Shown here one piece after another: positions 1 to 9,131 of a stretch of 64,000 nucleotides of DNA; positions within the stretch are counted from its first letter, which is position 1, and every line of letters starts with the position of its first letter. The notes below the pieces were generated by a model. That model saw only the letters and a program-made list of their open reading frames with translations, was not told the origin of the DNA and ran no database searches. The translations under genes and the position numbers were made by a program. Location: assembly GCA_963739375.1 (NCBI GenBank), contig CAVUAF010000014.1:62001-126000 (forward strand), in the 5' to 3' direction. Source of the stretch: CAVUAF01 sp963739375 (GTDB lineage Bacteria; Acidobacteriota; Terriglobia; Terriglobales; Acidobacteriaceae).

Positions 1-2
1 AA

Positions 3-56
3 TCGCTTGCTCGCAAACCCGCCGCCGCGGCAAAGGCGGCGGCCGCTAGAAACTAG
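3..56 (+). CDS. Possible 3' end of an upstream gene (partial)
   Basis: From base 3 an open frame encodes a short Ala/Lys-rich tail (SLARKPAAAAKAAAARN) and stops at a TAG that lies inside a GAAACT-type word repeat. Such basic, alanine-rich tails are common at protein C-termini, and gcvT often precedes gcvH, so this could be the end of gcvT. That identity is inference only, since no conserved domain lies within the window. Confidence 0.25.
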   Translation, partial: SLARKPAAAAKAAAARN

Positions 57-89
57 AAACGAGAAACTAGAAACTCGACAGGATACGAT

Positions 90-473
90 ATGCCCTCTTA
101 CCCAACTGATTACCGCTACACCCGCGAACACGAATGGATCGCGCCCGACGGCACTGTCGGCATCACCGACCACGCCCAGTCCGCGCTCGGCGACATCGTT
201 TTTGTCGAGCTGCCGCGCCTCGGCGCGGAGCTGGCCGCCGGCAAGAGCTTCGGCACCGTCGAGTCCGTGAAGGCCGTCAGCGAGCTCTACGCGCCGGTTT
301 CCGGCGCCGTCACCGCGGTCAACCCGGAGCTCGCCACCGCCCCGGAAAAGATCAACCAGGACGCCCACGCGGCCTGGATGATCAAGATCGCGATCAAGGA
401 CCCCGGCGAATTCAACGCTCTGCTCTCCGCCGGCGATTACCAGAAGTTCATCGCCGAGGAAGCCGGACACTGA
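90..473 (+). CDS. gcvH: Glycine cleavage system H protein
   Basis: This 127-aa protein is the lipoyl carrier of the glycine cleavage complex. It shuttles the aminomethyl group from P-protein to T-protein and is reoxidised by L-protein. The N-terminus (YTREHEWI) and the lipoylation motif GTVESVKAVSEL, with the acceptor at Lys61, are typical, and the length matches the family. The chosen ATG follows a GAAACT word repeat and an ACAGGATACGAT stretch that may serve as the ribosome site. It is followed by gcvPA and gcvPB on the same strand, so the three probably form one operon. A long AATT-word palindrome separates it from gcvPA. Confidence 0.97.
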   Translation: MPSYPTDYRYTREHEWIAPDGTVGITDHAQSALGDIVFVELPRLGAELAAGKSFGTVESVKAVSELYAPVSGAVTAVNPELATAPEKINQDAHAAWMIKIAIKDPGEFNALLSAGDYQKFIAEEAGH

Positions 474-475
474 TA

Positions 476-606
476 GATTGTGGAATTGAGTAATTGAGTA
501 ATTGCGGAATTGGGTGCTCGCCTCGCGGGCGGGACGAGTTCCGTCGTGACTGGCGAGGACCTCCACGCAATTACCCAATTACTCAATTACCCAATCACCC
601 AATTCT
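476..606. repeat. AATTGAGT-word palindrome between gcvH and gcvPA
   Basis: Repeats of AATTGAGT and AATTGCGG on the left are mirrored by AATTACCC and AATTACTC on the right, around a GC-rich centre. The transcript could fold into a long imperfect hairpin (GAATTGGGT against ACCCAATTC). It fills the whole gap and runs up to the gcvPA start codon. Confidence 0.7.
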
Positions 607-607
607 T

Positions 608-1929
608 ATGCGCTATCTTCCTAAGTCTCCTGCCGACCGCGACCGCATGCTGCGCGCCCTGGGCGCGGCTTCCATCGACGACCTCTTCGCCCCCATTCCC
701 GCCGCCTACCGCCTGGGGCGCGACCTCCAGGTGCCGCGCGCCATGGCGGAATCCGAGATCGTCGACTACTTCCGCCAGCGGGCCGCCGAAATGGCCGCCG
801 GCTACCAGTCGTTTCTCGGCGCCGGCGCCTACAACCACTATCGTCCGGTGGTGATTGACGCGCTCGTCTCGCGCGGCGAATTCTTCACCGCCTACACGCC
901 CTACCAGGCCGAAATCTCGCAGGGCACGCTGCAATCCATCTTCGAGTTCCAGACCATGATCTGCGAGCTCACCGGCATGGAGGTCGCCAACGCCTCCATG
1001 TACGACGGCTCCACCGCCGTCGCCGAAGCCGTCATGATGGCCGAGCGCGCCACCGGCCGCTCCGGCGCCGTGGTCGCGCGCAGCGTGCATCCCGAGTACC
1101 GCGAGGTGCTCGCCACCTACGCCCGCCACCAGGGCATCCACCTCGAGGAGGTCGCCTTCGCCGCCGACGCCCGCGTCCCCCTCCCCGCCCTCGCCGCCGC
1201 CTTGCAGCAGCGCCAGCCGGCGTGCGTCGTCCTCCAGTCGCCCAACTTCTTCGGCGCCATCGAAGACGTGGCCGCCATCGCCGAGGCCGCCCACGCCGCC
1301 GGCGCCCTGCTCGTCGTCGCCATCGCCGAAGCGGTCTCGCTCGGCATCGTGCGCCCGCCCGCGGCGCCGACATCGTGGCCATGGAAGGCCAATCCTTCGG
1401 CGTGCCGCTTGGCTTCGGCGGACCCTACGTCGGCGTCATCGCCACCAAGGAGAAATTCGTGCGCCAGATGCCCGGCCGCCTCGTTGGCGAGACCCGCGAC
1501 CGCCAGGGCCGCCGCGGCTATTGCCTCACTCTCGCCACGCGCGAGCAGCACATCCGCCGCGAGAAGGCGACCAGCAACATCTGCACCAACCAGGCGCTGG
1601 TGGCCCTCATGGCCACCATCTTCATGACCGTCTACGGCCGCGAAGGGCTGAAGGAACTCGCCACCCAGAACCTGGCCAAGACGCACTACGCGGCGCAGCA
1701 GTTCGCCAAGCGCGCGCGCGTCCTCTTCGACGGCACGCCGCGCTTCAACGAGTTCGTCGTCCAGACCGAGACCGATCCCCGGGCGATCAACGATCGCCTG
1801 GACGCGCAGAAGATTATCGGCGGCTTCCCCCTGCGCAAGTTCTATCCCGAGCTCGGGAACGCCGCTCTCTGGTGCTGCACCGAACTCACCACGCACGCGG
1901 CCATCGATGCCGCGGCGGCAACGCTATGA
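608..1929 (+). CDS. gcvPA: Glycine dehydrogenase (decarboxylating) subunit 1, frameshifted
   Basis: This is subunit 1 of the two-subunit, PLP-dependent P-protein, which decarboxylates glycine and transfers aminomethyl to GcvH. The start MRYLPKSPADRDRML and the segments GAGAYNHYRP, TPYQAEISQGTLQ and GADIVAMEGQSFGVPL are characteristic. Reading breaks near 1345-1365: the first frame gives EAVSLGIVRPP, and the continuation GADIVAMEGQ is in another frame up to TAA... at 1929. One missing base, or two extra, in the GC-rich run restores a protein of about 440 aa, the normal length. No other damage is visible, so a sequence error or very recent mutation is likely. It is followed closely by gcvPB. 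Confidence 0.93.
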
Positions 1930-1930
1930 G

Positions 1931-2002
1931 CCAACCACGAAGACACGGAGGCACGAAGTTTCCTCCATATCCCTTCGTGACTTCGTGCCTTCGTGGTGAA
2001 AG
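1931..2002. repeat. CACGAAG-word palindrome between gcvPA and gcvPB
   Basis: The left arm CCACGAAG-ACACGG-AGGCACGAAGT pairs with the right arm ACTTCGTGCCTTCGTGG, with an extra six-base word on the left. The hairpin ends just before the gcvPB start. A structural cousin with the same kind of extra word lies at 47821-47898. Confidence 0.75.
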
Positions 2003-2008
2003 ATCTTC

Positions 2009-3498
2009 ATGAAAAAAGCCACCACCCACGTCACCCAGAACGAAGGCCTCATCTTCGAGCACTCTTCCCCGGGCAAGCGCGCCTACCGGCTGCCGCCGCT
2101 CGACGTCCCGGAAGTGGACCCGCGCGCCCTGCTGGGCGCCGCCGCGCGTCCCGATCTCGGCAACATGCCCGAAGTCAGCGAGATCGAAATCATTCGCCAC
2201 TTCACCCGCATCTCCACCTGGAACTACGGCGTCGACACCGGCCTCTACCCGCTGGGCTCCTGCACCATGAAGTACAACCCGCGCGTCAACGAAGTCGTCG
2301 CCCGCCTCGAGGGCCTCGCCGGCGCCCATCCTTACCAGCCGGAAAGGCTCTCCCAGGGCGCGCTCCGCATCCTCCAGGCGCTCAGCGACGCGCTGCTGGA
2401 AATCTGCGGCATGGATGCGATTACCCTGCAGCCCGCCGCCGGCGCTCACGGCGAGCTCACCGGCATCCTGCTCATCCGCGCCTACCTGGAATCCAAGGGG
2501 AACCCGCGCCGGAAGGTCCTCATTCCCGACTCGGCGCACGGCACCAATCCCGCCACCGCCGCCATCTGCGGTTACGCCGTCGAGCACCTCAAGTCCAACG
2601 CCCAGGGCATGGTCGACGTGGCCGCGCTCGCCGCCCAGATGAACGAAGACGTCGCCGCCCTCATGCTCACCAACCCCAACACCCTCGGGGTCTTCGAGCA
2701 GGAGATCAGCCAGATCGCCGACCTGATGCACGCCAAGGGCGGCCTGCTCTACATGGACGGCGCCAACATGAACGCGCTGGTGGGCAAGACGCGTCCCGGC
2801 GACTTCGGCGTCGACGTCATGCACCTCAACCTGCACAAGACCTTCTCGACGCCCCACGGCGGCGGCGGTCCCGGCTCCGGGCCCGTGGCCTGCAAGCGCC
2901 GCCTCGAGCCCTTCCTGCCCGTCCCTGTGGTCGTCGAAAAAGCCGGCGGCGTGCTCGCCTTCGACTACGACCGCCCGCGCACCGTGGGCCGCGTCCGCGC
3001 CTTCTACGGCAACTTCGGCATGCACGTCCGCGCCCTCGCCTACATCCTCGCCAACGGCCCCGACGGCCTGCGCCAGACCACCGAAGACGCGGTGCTCAAC
3101 GCCAACTATCTCCGCCACCATCTGCAAGGCGCCTACGACCTGCCCTACCCGACCCCCACCATGCACGAGGTCGTCTTCAGCGATCATCGGCAGGCACCCA
3201 CGGCATCAAGACCGGCGACATCGCCAAGCGCCTCATCGACTACGGCTTCCACCCTTACACCGTGTCGTTTCCGCTGATCGTGCACGGCGCTTTGATGATT
3301 GAGCCCACCGAATCGGAATCGCAGGAGGAACTCGACCTCTTCATTGACGCGATGCAGTCCATCGCCCGCGAGGCCGAGGAGAATCCGAACTTGATCCTGG
3401 AGGCGCCCCACACCACGCGCGTCTCGCGTCTCGACGAGGTCTTGGCCGCGCGCAAACCGGTGCTGCGCTGGCAGCCTCCCGCTAAGCCCGCCGAATAG
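2009..3498 (+). CDS. gcvPB: Glycine dehydrogenase (decarboxylating) subunit 2, frameshifted
   Basis: This is the PLP-binding subunit of the split P-protein. The PLP lysine lies in MHLNLHKTFSTPHGGGGPG (about Lys277), and GSCTMKYNPRVNE and DSAHGTNPATA are further family signatures. The frame breaks near 3190: DLPYPTPTMHEVVFSDHRQ is followed in another frame by THGIKTGDIAKRLIDYGFHP and the normal C-terminus to 3498. Adding one base (or removing two) gives about 496 aa, typical for the family. Together with gcvH and gcvPA it supplies most of the glycine cleavage system; gcvT is not in the window. Confidence 0.93.
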
Positions 3499-3501
3499 CG
3501 A

Positions 3502-3633
3502 GAAGCTATCTCATAAATCGTTTTCGGAGGGGCACGGCTTCAGCCGTGCCGTTGCTGGCCTTTGAAAATGTGGGCTTTAGCCCCTGAGGTATCCTCCAGT
3601 TTTACTGCCTTGGTTCATTTATGAGATAGCTTC
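3502..3633. mobile_element. MITE-like element, 132 bp with 16-bp perfect terminal inverted repeats
   Basis: The ends GAAGCTATCTCATAAA and TTTATGAGATAGCTTC are perfect inverted repeats. The interior holds GGCACGGCTTCAGCCGTGCC (a strong hairpin) and a GGGCTTTAGCCCC motif, with no coding capacity. A related inverted copy, with only one recognisable end (TTGTGAGATAGCTTC), lies at about 23657-23823. No target-site duplication could be established. Confidence 0.6.
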
Positions 3634-3640
3634 GAATTTG

Positions 3641-4165
3641 TCATCCTGAGCGAGCGCGACTAACCCTGAGCGCAGCGAAGGGGCGGGACGCGCGTCGAAG
3701 GATCCCTACCCTCACGAGGCCGCGCAGGTCCCGCTTCGTGTCAGGGCACGGCTTCAGCCGTGCCGTACCGCACCGCTTTCCTGAATTGTCATCCTGAGCG
3801 AGCGCGACTAACCCTGAGCGCAGCGAAGGGGCGGGAGCGCGCGTCGAAGGATCCCTACCCTCACGAGGCCGCGCAGGTCCCGCTTCGTGTCAGGGCACGG
3901 CTTCAGCCGTGCCGTACCGCACCGTTTTCCTGAATTGTCATCCTGAGCAAGCGCGACTAACCCTGAGCGCAGCGAAGGGGCGGGACGCGAGTCGAAGGAT
4001 CCCTACCCTCACGAGGCCGCGCAGGTCCCGCTTCGTATCAGGGCACGGCTTCAGCCGTGCCGTACCGCACCGCTTTCCTGAATTGTCATCCTGAGCGAGT
4101 GCGACTAACCCTGAGCGCAGCGAAGGGGCGGGAGCGCGAGTCGAAGGATCCCTACCCTCACGAAA
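3641..4165. repeat. Tandem repeat, about 3.5 copies of a 148-bp unit
   Basis: TCATCCTGAGC recurs at 3641, 3789, 3938 and 4086, giving a 148-149 bp period. Each unit contains GTCGAAGGATCCCTACC, CGCAGGTCCCGCTTCGT and the palindrome GGCACGGCTTCAGCCGTGCC. Copies differ by a few substitutions. The TCATCCTGAGCGAGCGCGAG...GTCGAAGGATCC core is also dispersed singly at about 9658, 12424-12600, 13100-13290 and, inverted, at 29745-29790. No gene is present. Confidence 0.85.
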
Positions 4166-4529
4166 ACGCGCAGGACAGGGCCGCCCTCGGCGTCACCTGG
4201 AAGCACCGGGCGAGGCTTTCACTGGCAACTGACCACAGCTCCTGGATATGATTGCGCATCGCCGTCAGGCGCAGCAGCGAGGTGCCCACGGTGGTCGCGT
4301 CGGCGCCCGCCTGGACCTGGTCATGCAGCGTCTTGGCCGCCTGGGCGGCCTCCTGCGCCAGCGGTTGGATCGTTGCCGCCGTCGCCCGATGCGCCTCCGC
4401 CAGCGACTGCACCTGCGCGTCCGTAAGCTGCAGGAACTGTTTCAACTCATTCAGCCCGCGCCCGGCCTGGGCCTGCGCGCCTGCGGTCGCCAGCACCAGG
4501 AACGCGACCAGCCATTTCATGCTCTTCAT
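4158..4529 (-). CDS. Small secreted Spy/LTXXQ-like periplasmic protein
   Basis: The 123-aa product starts MKSMKWLVAFLVLATAGAQAQA, a clear signal peptide. It continues with LNELKQFLQLTDAQVQSLAEAHR, which has the LT-x-x-Q pattern of Spy/CpxP-type periplasmic helical proteins, and then predicted helices rich in Ala, Gln and Leu. The start was chosen because it places the signal peptide at the N-terminus with GAGAGGGAAAG upstream. The stop codon and last residues fall in the edge of the neighbouring 148-bp repeat, so the tail (PRAALSCAFS) is repeat-derived. A role in envelope protein quality control is family-level inference. Confidence 0.6.
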   Translation of the reverse strand: MKSMKWLVAFLVLATAGAQAQAGRGLNELKQFLQLTDAQVQSLAEAHRATAATIQPLAQEAAQAAKTLHDQVQAGADATTVGTSLLRLTAMRNHIQELWSVASESLARCFQVTPRAALSCAFS

Positions 4530-4758
4530 CGGCTTTCCCTCTCCCGTCGATTCGGATGCCGCCGCCGACACCACCGCGCCGGCGCAGATTTGCACCCCAG
4601 TGTGTGAACCCGGAGAGCAGCGCTTCGATGCGGTCTGCACATGGATGCGTGACGCCCATCACCGGCCGGTGTGATGTCGTCCTGGCGAGAGGAAACCCTG
4701 GATTCGCTGGCCGTCCGGGAGCGGATCCCTGCCTTCTCCCGGACTTCTGCGCCGGTCC

Positions 4759-5916
4759 CTACTCCACCCACTCCGCAATGAACACGTTGGTCTCGTGCTC
4801 GACCTTGCCGTTGCGGTTCGACGCCCACACCAGCCGCTTCCCGTCAGAGGTGAACATGGGGAACGCGTCGAATTCCGGGTGGTAGGTCACGCGGTCCAGG
4901 CCAGTGCCATCGGCGTTGACCAGGTAGAGATCGAAGTTGCGGGTACCCGGCTCCGCCATGTTCGACGCAAAAATGATGCGTTTGCCGTCCGGGTGCCAGA
5001 AGGGAGCGAAGTTGGCCGCCCCATTGTGCGTGACCTGCCGCTTGTGCGAGCCGTCGGCAGCCATCACCCACAGCTCGAAATTCGCCGGCCGGATCAGGCC
5101 GCGCACCAGCAGCGCCTTGTAGTCGGCGATGTCCTCCGGCGTTTGCGGGTGATACGCCCGGTACACGATCTGCTTGCCGTCGGCGGAGTAGAACGCCCCC
5201 CCGTCGTAGCCCAGCTCGCTGGTCAGCCGCTTCACCCCGCTGCCATCGGCGTTCATGGCGTAGAGGTCGAGATCGCCGTCGCGCGTCGAGGTGAACACGA
5301 TCTTCTTCCCGTCGCGGCTCACCGTGGCCTCGGCGTTGTATCCCGGGGCATCGGTCAGCAGCTTCAGGTCGCTGCCGTCCGGCTTGGCGGTGTAGATCCG
5401 GTAGCTCGGATAGATCGCCCACACGTACCCCTGCGTGTAATCTGCCTTGGGCGGACACTCCGCCGCTGCCGCGTGCGTCGAGGCATAGAGAATCCGCTTC
5501 CCGCCCGGAAAGATGTAACCGCAGGTCGTGCGCCCCTTGCCGGTGCTGACCAGGCGCGCGTCGCCCGGCAAGCCGCCGGCCGTCAGCCGTCCCACCGCCG
5601 GCTCTGCCGGCATGATGTACATCTGGTCGCAGGCCACGCCCTCGCCCGCGTGCTGGAAGATGAGGTTGCGGTCGTCGGCGGAAAAATATGCTTCCGCATT
5701 CTGCCCGCCGAAGGTGAGCTGCCGCACGTTGCGCAGATGCCACTCTCGGCTGTCGTGCACCCCCGCCACCGGCGTTTTTCCCGCCGGATTCGGCGCCTGC
5801 GCCCCCAGCAACAATGCCGCCGCCGCGGCCATCGCACTCACCAGAATGCCAGCCCCGAGCTTCCGCAAATCTCGCCCCTCTCTTGACGACTGTCTACTTT
5901 GCCCGCCCGCCTCCAC
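4759..5916 (-). CDS. TolB-like WD40/PD40 beta-propeller exported protein
   Basis: The 385-aa protein has an N-terminal hydrophobic segment (LGAGILVSAMAAAAALLLGAQA) that should export or anchor it. It then carries repeated PD40 blades of the form D-G-S-x-x-K-x-L-T...F-S-x-D-G-K-x-I, such as KPDGSDLKLLTDAPGYNAEA, NADGSGVKRLTSELGYDGGA and NADGTGLDRVTYHPEFDAFP. These are the TolB-like propeller repeats common in periplasmic acidobacterial proteins. No peptidase domain follows the propeller, so it is probably a binding or scaffold protein rather than a DPP-IV type enzyme. It is transcribed in the same direction as the Spy-like gene 230 bp downstream. Confidence 0.8.
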   Translation of the reverse strand: MEAGGQSRQSSREGRDLRKLGAGILVSAMAAAAALLLGAQAPNPAGKTPVAGVHDSREWHLRNVRQLTFGGQNAEAYFSADDRNLIFQHAGEGVACDQMYIMPAEPAVGRLTAGGLPGDARLVSTGKGRTTCGYIFPGGKRILYASTHAAAAECPPKADYTQGYVWAIYPSYRIYTAKPDGSDLKLLTDAPGYNAEATVSRDGKKIVFTSTRDGDLDLYAMNADGSGVKRLTSELGYDGGAFYSADGKQIVYRAYHPQTPEDIADYKALLVRGLIRPANFELWVMAADGSHKRQVTHNGAANFAPFWHPDGKRIIFASNMAEPGTRNFDLYLVNADGTGLDRVTYHPEFDAFPMFTSDGKRLVWASNRNGKVEHETNVFIAEWVE

Positions 5917-6199
5917 AAAGTCAAAGCGCCGCGTGCTGTCCGCTGTCCGCTCTCCGCTCTCCGCTCTCCGCTCTTCACGCGCGACGACGGCCCCTCTCCG
6001 GACAGCAAACTGTATGCGTCACCACGCCCCAGCCCCGCGCAGCGGGGCGGCAGAGATTAGCCCAGGGCGTAAGCCCTGGGTAAGCCTGCCAGATTCGAGG
6101 CGAGCCCCTTTAGGGGCGACAGAAACCACCCCGCGCGGAACCCGCCAGACGCGAAAAAGCCGGAGCTGCGCTCCGGCCACCATTCCGCACTCGGCACTC
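5917..6199. repeat. CCGCTCT-word run and dispersed hairpins
   Basis: A run of the heptamer CCGCTCT/CCGCTGT lies at about 5940-5975. CCCAGGGCGTAAGCCCTGGG and GCCCCTTTAGGGGC hairpins follow at 6060-6120. Relatives of the second hairpin occur at 20780. No gene is seen. Confidence 0.6.
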
Positions 6200-8076
6200 C
6201 TACTCCACCGTCACCGACTTGGCCAGGTTCCGCGGCTGGTCCACGTCGCAGCCCGCGCCGCACCGCGATGTGGTACGCCAGCAACTGCAGCGGCACGATC
6301 TCCAGGATGGGCAGCAGCAGCTCCGGCGCCGGCGGCACGAAGAGCACGTGGTCGGCGGCTTCCTCGATCTCCGCGTCGCCCTCGGTGGCCAGGGCAATCA
6401 CGCGCCCCGAGCGCGCTTTCACTTCCTTCAGGTTCGACAGCGTCTTCTCGTAGCGCGTCACCGAGCCCGGATCGTTGCGATCGCAGGTGGCGATGATCAC
6501 CACCGGCAGGTTCTCGTCGATCAGCGCGTTGGGCCCGTGCTTCATCTCGCCCGCCGGATAGCCCTCGGCGTGGATGTAGGAAATCTCCTTCAGCTTGAGC
6601 GCGCCCTCCAGCGCGATCGGGTAATGCGACGCCGCGCCCCAGGAACAGGAAGTCCTGCGACCGCTGGTAGACCTTGGCCAGCGCTTCCACTTCCTCGTCG
6701 CGCCCCAGCAGCGTTTCCAGCTTGCCGGGAATCAGCCGCAGCTCTTCCATCAGCCGCCGCGCTGTCTCCGGCGTCATCGTCCCCCGCACCTCGGCCAGGT
6801 AGGTGGCCAGCAGGTAGAGCGCCGTCAACTGCGCGGTGAAGGCCTTGGTCGAGGCCACTCCGATCTCCGGCCCCGCGTGCGTGTACACCGTGCCGTTGGC
6901 CTCGCGCGCGATCATCGCTCCCACCACGTTGCAGATGGCCAGCGTCTTCGACCCTTTCTGCTTGGCCTCGCGCTGCGCCGCAATGGTGTCCGCCGTCTCC
7001 CCCGACTGCGTGATCAGCAGCGTGATGTCCGACGCGGCGATGATCGGGTCGCGATACCGGTACTCGCTGGCGTAGTCCACCTCGACCGGAATCCGCGCCA
7101 GCCGCTCGATCATGAACTTCCCCGCCAGCCCCGCGTGCCAGCTGGTGCCGCAGGCCGCGATGTTGACCTTGGTGGTGGCCCGGAACTCGGCCTCGCTGAT
7201 CTCCATCTCGTCCAGGTAAATGCGCCCCGTGTCCGGCGAGATCCGCCCCATCATGGTGTCCCGCACCGCGCGCGGCTGCTCAAACACTTCTTTCTGCATG
7301 AAGTGCTTGAAGCCGCCCTTCTCCGCCATGATCGGGTCCCAGGTCACGTGCTGTACCTGGCGCGTGATCGGACGCCCCTCGAAGTCGGTCAGCGTCACCC
7401 CCGTCGGCGTGAGTACCGCCAGGTCGCCGTCGGCCAGGAAGAAGAGGTCGCGGGTGTGGTACAGGATCGCCGGCACGTCGCTGGCCACGAAATACTCGTC
7501 CTTCCCCAGCCCGATCACCGCCGGCGGGCCATTGCGCGCGGCCACGATCTTGTTGGGCTCGTCGGCGCTGATCACCGCCAGCGCAAACACCCCGGTCAAC
7601 TCCCGCACCGTCCGCCGCACCGCCTCTTCCAGCGTGCCGGCATGCCCGTTGCCCGGGCTGTGCAGATGTTTTTCGACCAGGTGCGCGATGACCTCGGTGT
7701 CGGTCTCGGTGGAGAACTTGTGCCCCTCCTGGATCAGCTGGCGCTTCAGCACCATGTAGTTTTCGACGATGCCGTTGTGCACCACCACCACCCGCCCCGT
7801 GCAGTCGCGATGCGGGTGCGCGTTCTCCTCCGTCGGACGCCCGTGCGTCGCCCAGCGCGTGTGCCCGATCCCGTAGGTGCCGTCCAGCGGCTTCAGCCGG
7901 ATTACTTCTTCCAGGTTGCGCAGCTTGCCTTCGGCGCGCCGTACCTGCAGCCCTTCGCCGTTGCCCGCCACCGCGATCCCCGCCGAGTCATACCCGCGAT
8001 ACTCCAGCCGCCGCAGCCCATCCAGGATGACCGGCACCACCCGTTTTTTCCCGACGTAACCAACGATTCCGCACAT
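6200..8076 (-). CDS. glmS: Glutamine-fructose-6-phosphate aminotransferase (isomerizing), frameshifted
   Basis: GlmS makes glucosamine-6-phosphate from fructose-6-phosphate and glutamine, the entry to peptidoglycan and LPS amino sugars. The protein begins MCGIVGYVGKKRV, exposing the Cys2 nucleophile of the class II glutaminase. TRWATHGRPTEENAHPH, CGTSWHAGLAGKFMIER and the end LAKSVTVE are diagnostic. Two extra bases split it: near 6640 (FLGRG to HYPIALEGALKLKE) and near 6258 (HIAVRRG to CDVDQPRNLAKS). Removing one base at each gives 624 aa with no other defect. It follows purS by a short word repeat, and both belong to the leftward cluster that starts with two DUF507 genes. No glmS ribozyme was recognised upstream. 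Confidence 0.93.
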
Positions 8077-8103
8077 AAATGGCTCAATGACCCGATGATT
8101 CAA

Positions 8104-8346
8104 TCACTCAATGGTGTACCGGAACTCTTCAATGACCGGGTTGGTCAGCACTTCCTTGGCGATGCGCGCCACCTGCTGCTCCGCCTGCTCCCGGTCCAGC
8201 CCGCCATCCAGCGTGATCTCGAAGTACTTCCCCTGCCGCACGTCGCCCACCGCCCCGTATCCCATCTTCTTCAGCGCTCCCTGGATGGTCTTGCCCTGCG
8301 GATCCAGCACGCTCTTCTTCAGGGAAACGTAAACGTAGGCTTTCAT
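8104..8346 (-). CDS. purS: Phosphoribosylformylglycinamidine synthase subunit PurS
   Basis: This 80-aa protein (MKAYVYVSLKKSVLDPQGKT...ALKKMGYGAVGDVRQGKYFEI) matches the small PurS subunit, which bridges PurL and PurQ in the fourth step of purine synthesis. The length is standard. The start at 8346 was preferred over an upstream in-frame ATG because the family begins directly with the MKAxVYV strand. The usual partners purQ and purL are not adjacent; it lies between a DUF507 gene and glmS. Confidence 0.93.
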   Translation of the reverse strand: MKAYVYVSLKKSVLDPQGKTIQGALKKMGYGAVGDVRQGKYFEITLDGGLDREQAEQQVARIAKEVLTNPVIEEFRYTIE

Positions 8347-8395
8347 GGGAGCCGCCTGATTATAGCCGGGAAGCAATGACCCCACGGCCCGAGGC

Positions 8396-8710
8396 CTAGA
8401 TTCCCAGCTTCTTCACTTCCTCGTTGTAGTACTTGCGGTACAGGATGTCCCACTCCTGCGTGCCCTCGATGATGGTCCGCCGCTGCGACTCGATCTTCTG
8501 CCGCGCCGCCTGGTCGATCTTCGCCTCGGCCCGCAGCAGCTCTTCCAGGAAGCCGCGCGTCGCCTGCCGGATGGTGTTGGGGTCCTCGATGAACTCCACC
8601 TCGTCCATCTGCCGCAGCGCTTCCGCCACCGCCCGCGCCAGCACGTTCACCTTGTCGCGGGTCAGCCGCAGGCCGCCGGCCTGCTGTTGCGCCTCGGGAC
8701 TAAGTCTCAT
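8396..8710 (-). CDS. DUF507 family protein (copy 1)
   Basis: The 104-aa, mostly helical protein MRLSPEAQQQAGGLRLTRDKV...EWDILYRKYYNEEVKKLGI fits DUF507, a family of unknown function. It is the second of two adjacent DUF507 genes, separated by an 84-bp GGCTTATG-type word repeat, and shares their shape: an N-terminal segment, a conserved E-x-x-L-L/L-E-E-L centre and a charged C-terminus. It is followed by purS on the same strand. Function is unknown. Confidence 0.75.
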   Translation of the reverse strand: MRLSPEAQQQAGGLRLTRDKVNVLARAVAEALRQMDEVEFIEDPNTIRQATRGFLEELLRAEAKIDQAARQKIESQRRTIIEGTQEWDILYRKYYNEEVKKLGI

Positions 8711-8734
8711 ATCGCCTTCCCCGGGTTCGACCTC

Positions 8735-8794
8735 TTCTCGCTTCTTGCTGCTCGCTTCTCGCTCTTGCTTATGGCTTATGGCTTATGGCTGTCT
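8735..8794. repeat. TGCTCGC/GGCTTAT word run between DUF507 genes
   Basis: Heptamer-like words (CTTGCTGCTCGCTTCTCGCT, TTATGGCTTATGGCTTATGG) fill the gap between the two DUF507 genes. Confidence 0.55.
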
Positions 8795-9073
8795 TCACAG
8801 CACCGCTTTGTACTTCCGCACCAGCTCGCTCTTCACCTTCTTGAACAGCTCCTGGTAGCTGGCGCCGGTCTTCTGCATCTCCTCCTGGTACTGCTCCAGG
8901 ATGACCCGCACCTCGTCATTGATGCGGTCTTCCAGGCTCAGCTCCTCCAGCAGCGCGGCGTGCACCCGCTCCGTGGTGGCTGCCCGGTTCGGCGTTTCGA
9001 TGAGCTCGCCGGCAATCAGTTTTTTGGTGACTTCGCGGGCCAGGTAGCCCACGTATTCCTTGGAGAAAATCAT
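8795..9073 (-). CDS. DUF507 family protein (copy 2)
   Basis: The 92-aa protein MIFSKEYVGYLAREVTKKLIAGELIE...YQELFKKVKSELVRKYKAVL is a canonical DUF507 member. The family start (M-I/R-F/L-S-x-x-x) and the E-L-S-L-E-D-R-I-N-D-E-V core are clear. It is the first gene of the leftward cluster DUF507-DUF507-purS-glmS. Tandem DUF507 paralogues suggest a heteromeric pair, but that is inference. Confidence 0.78.
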   Translation of the reverse strand: MIFSKEYVGYLAREVTKKLIAGELIETPNRAATTERVHAALLEELSLEDRINDEVRVILEQYQEEMQKTGASYQELFKKVKSELVRKYKAVL

Positions 9074-9131
9074 GCGCGCTGTGCGTTCAGACTCAGCAGT
9101 TTAGCACACGCCCCGCGCGCCCCGGAGTATC

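Noticed and set aside
1886..3187. Minus-strand open frame opposite gcvPB (433 codons)
   Set aside because: Shadow of gcvPB; no domain and no ribosome site.
6180..8110. glmS ribozyme
   Set aside because: No ribozyme core was recognisable in the short purS-glmS gap, and the gap is occupied by word repeats.
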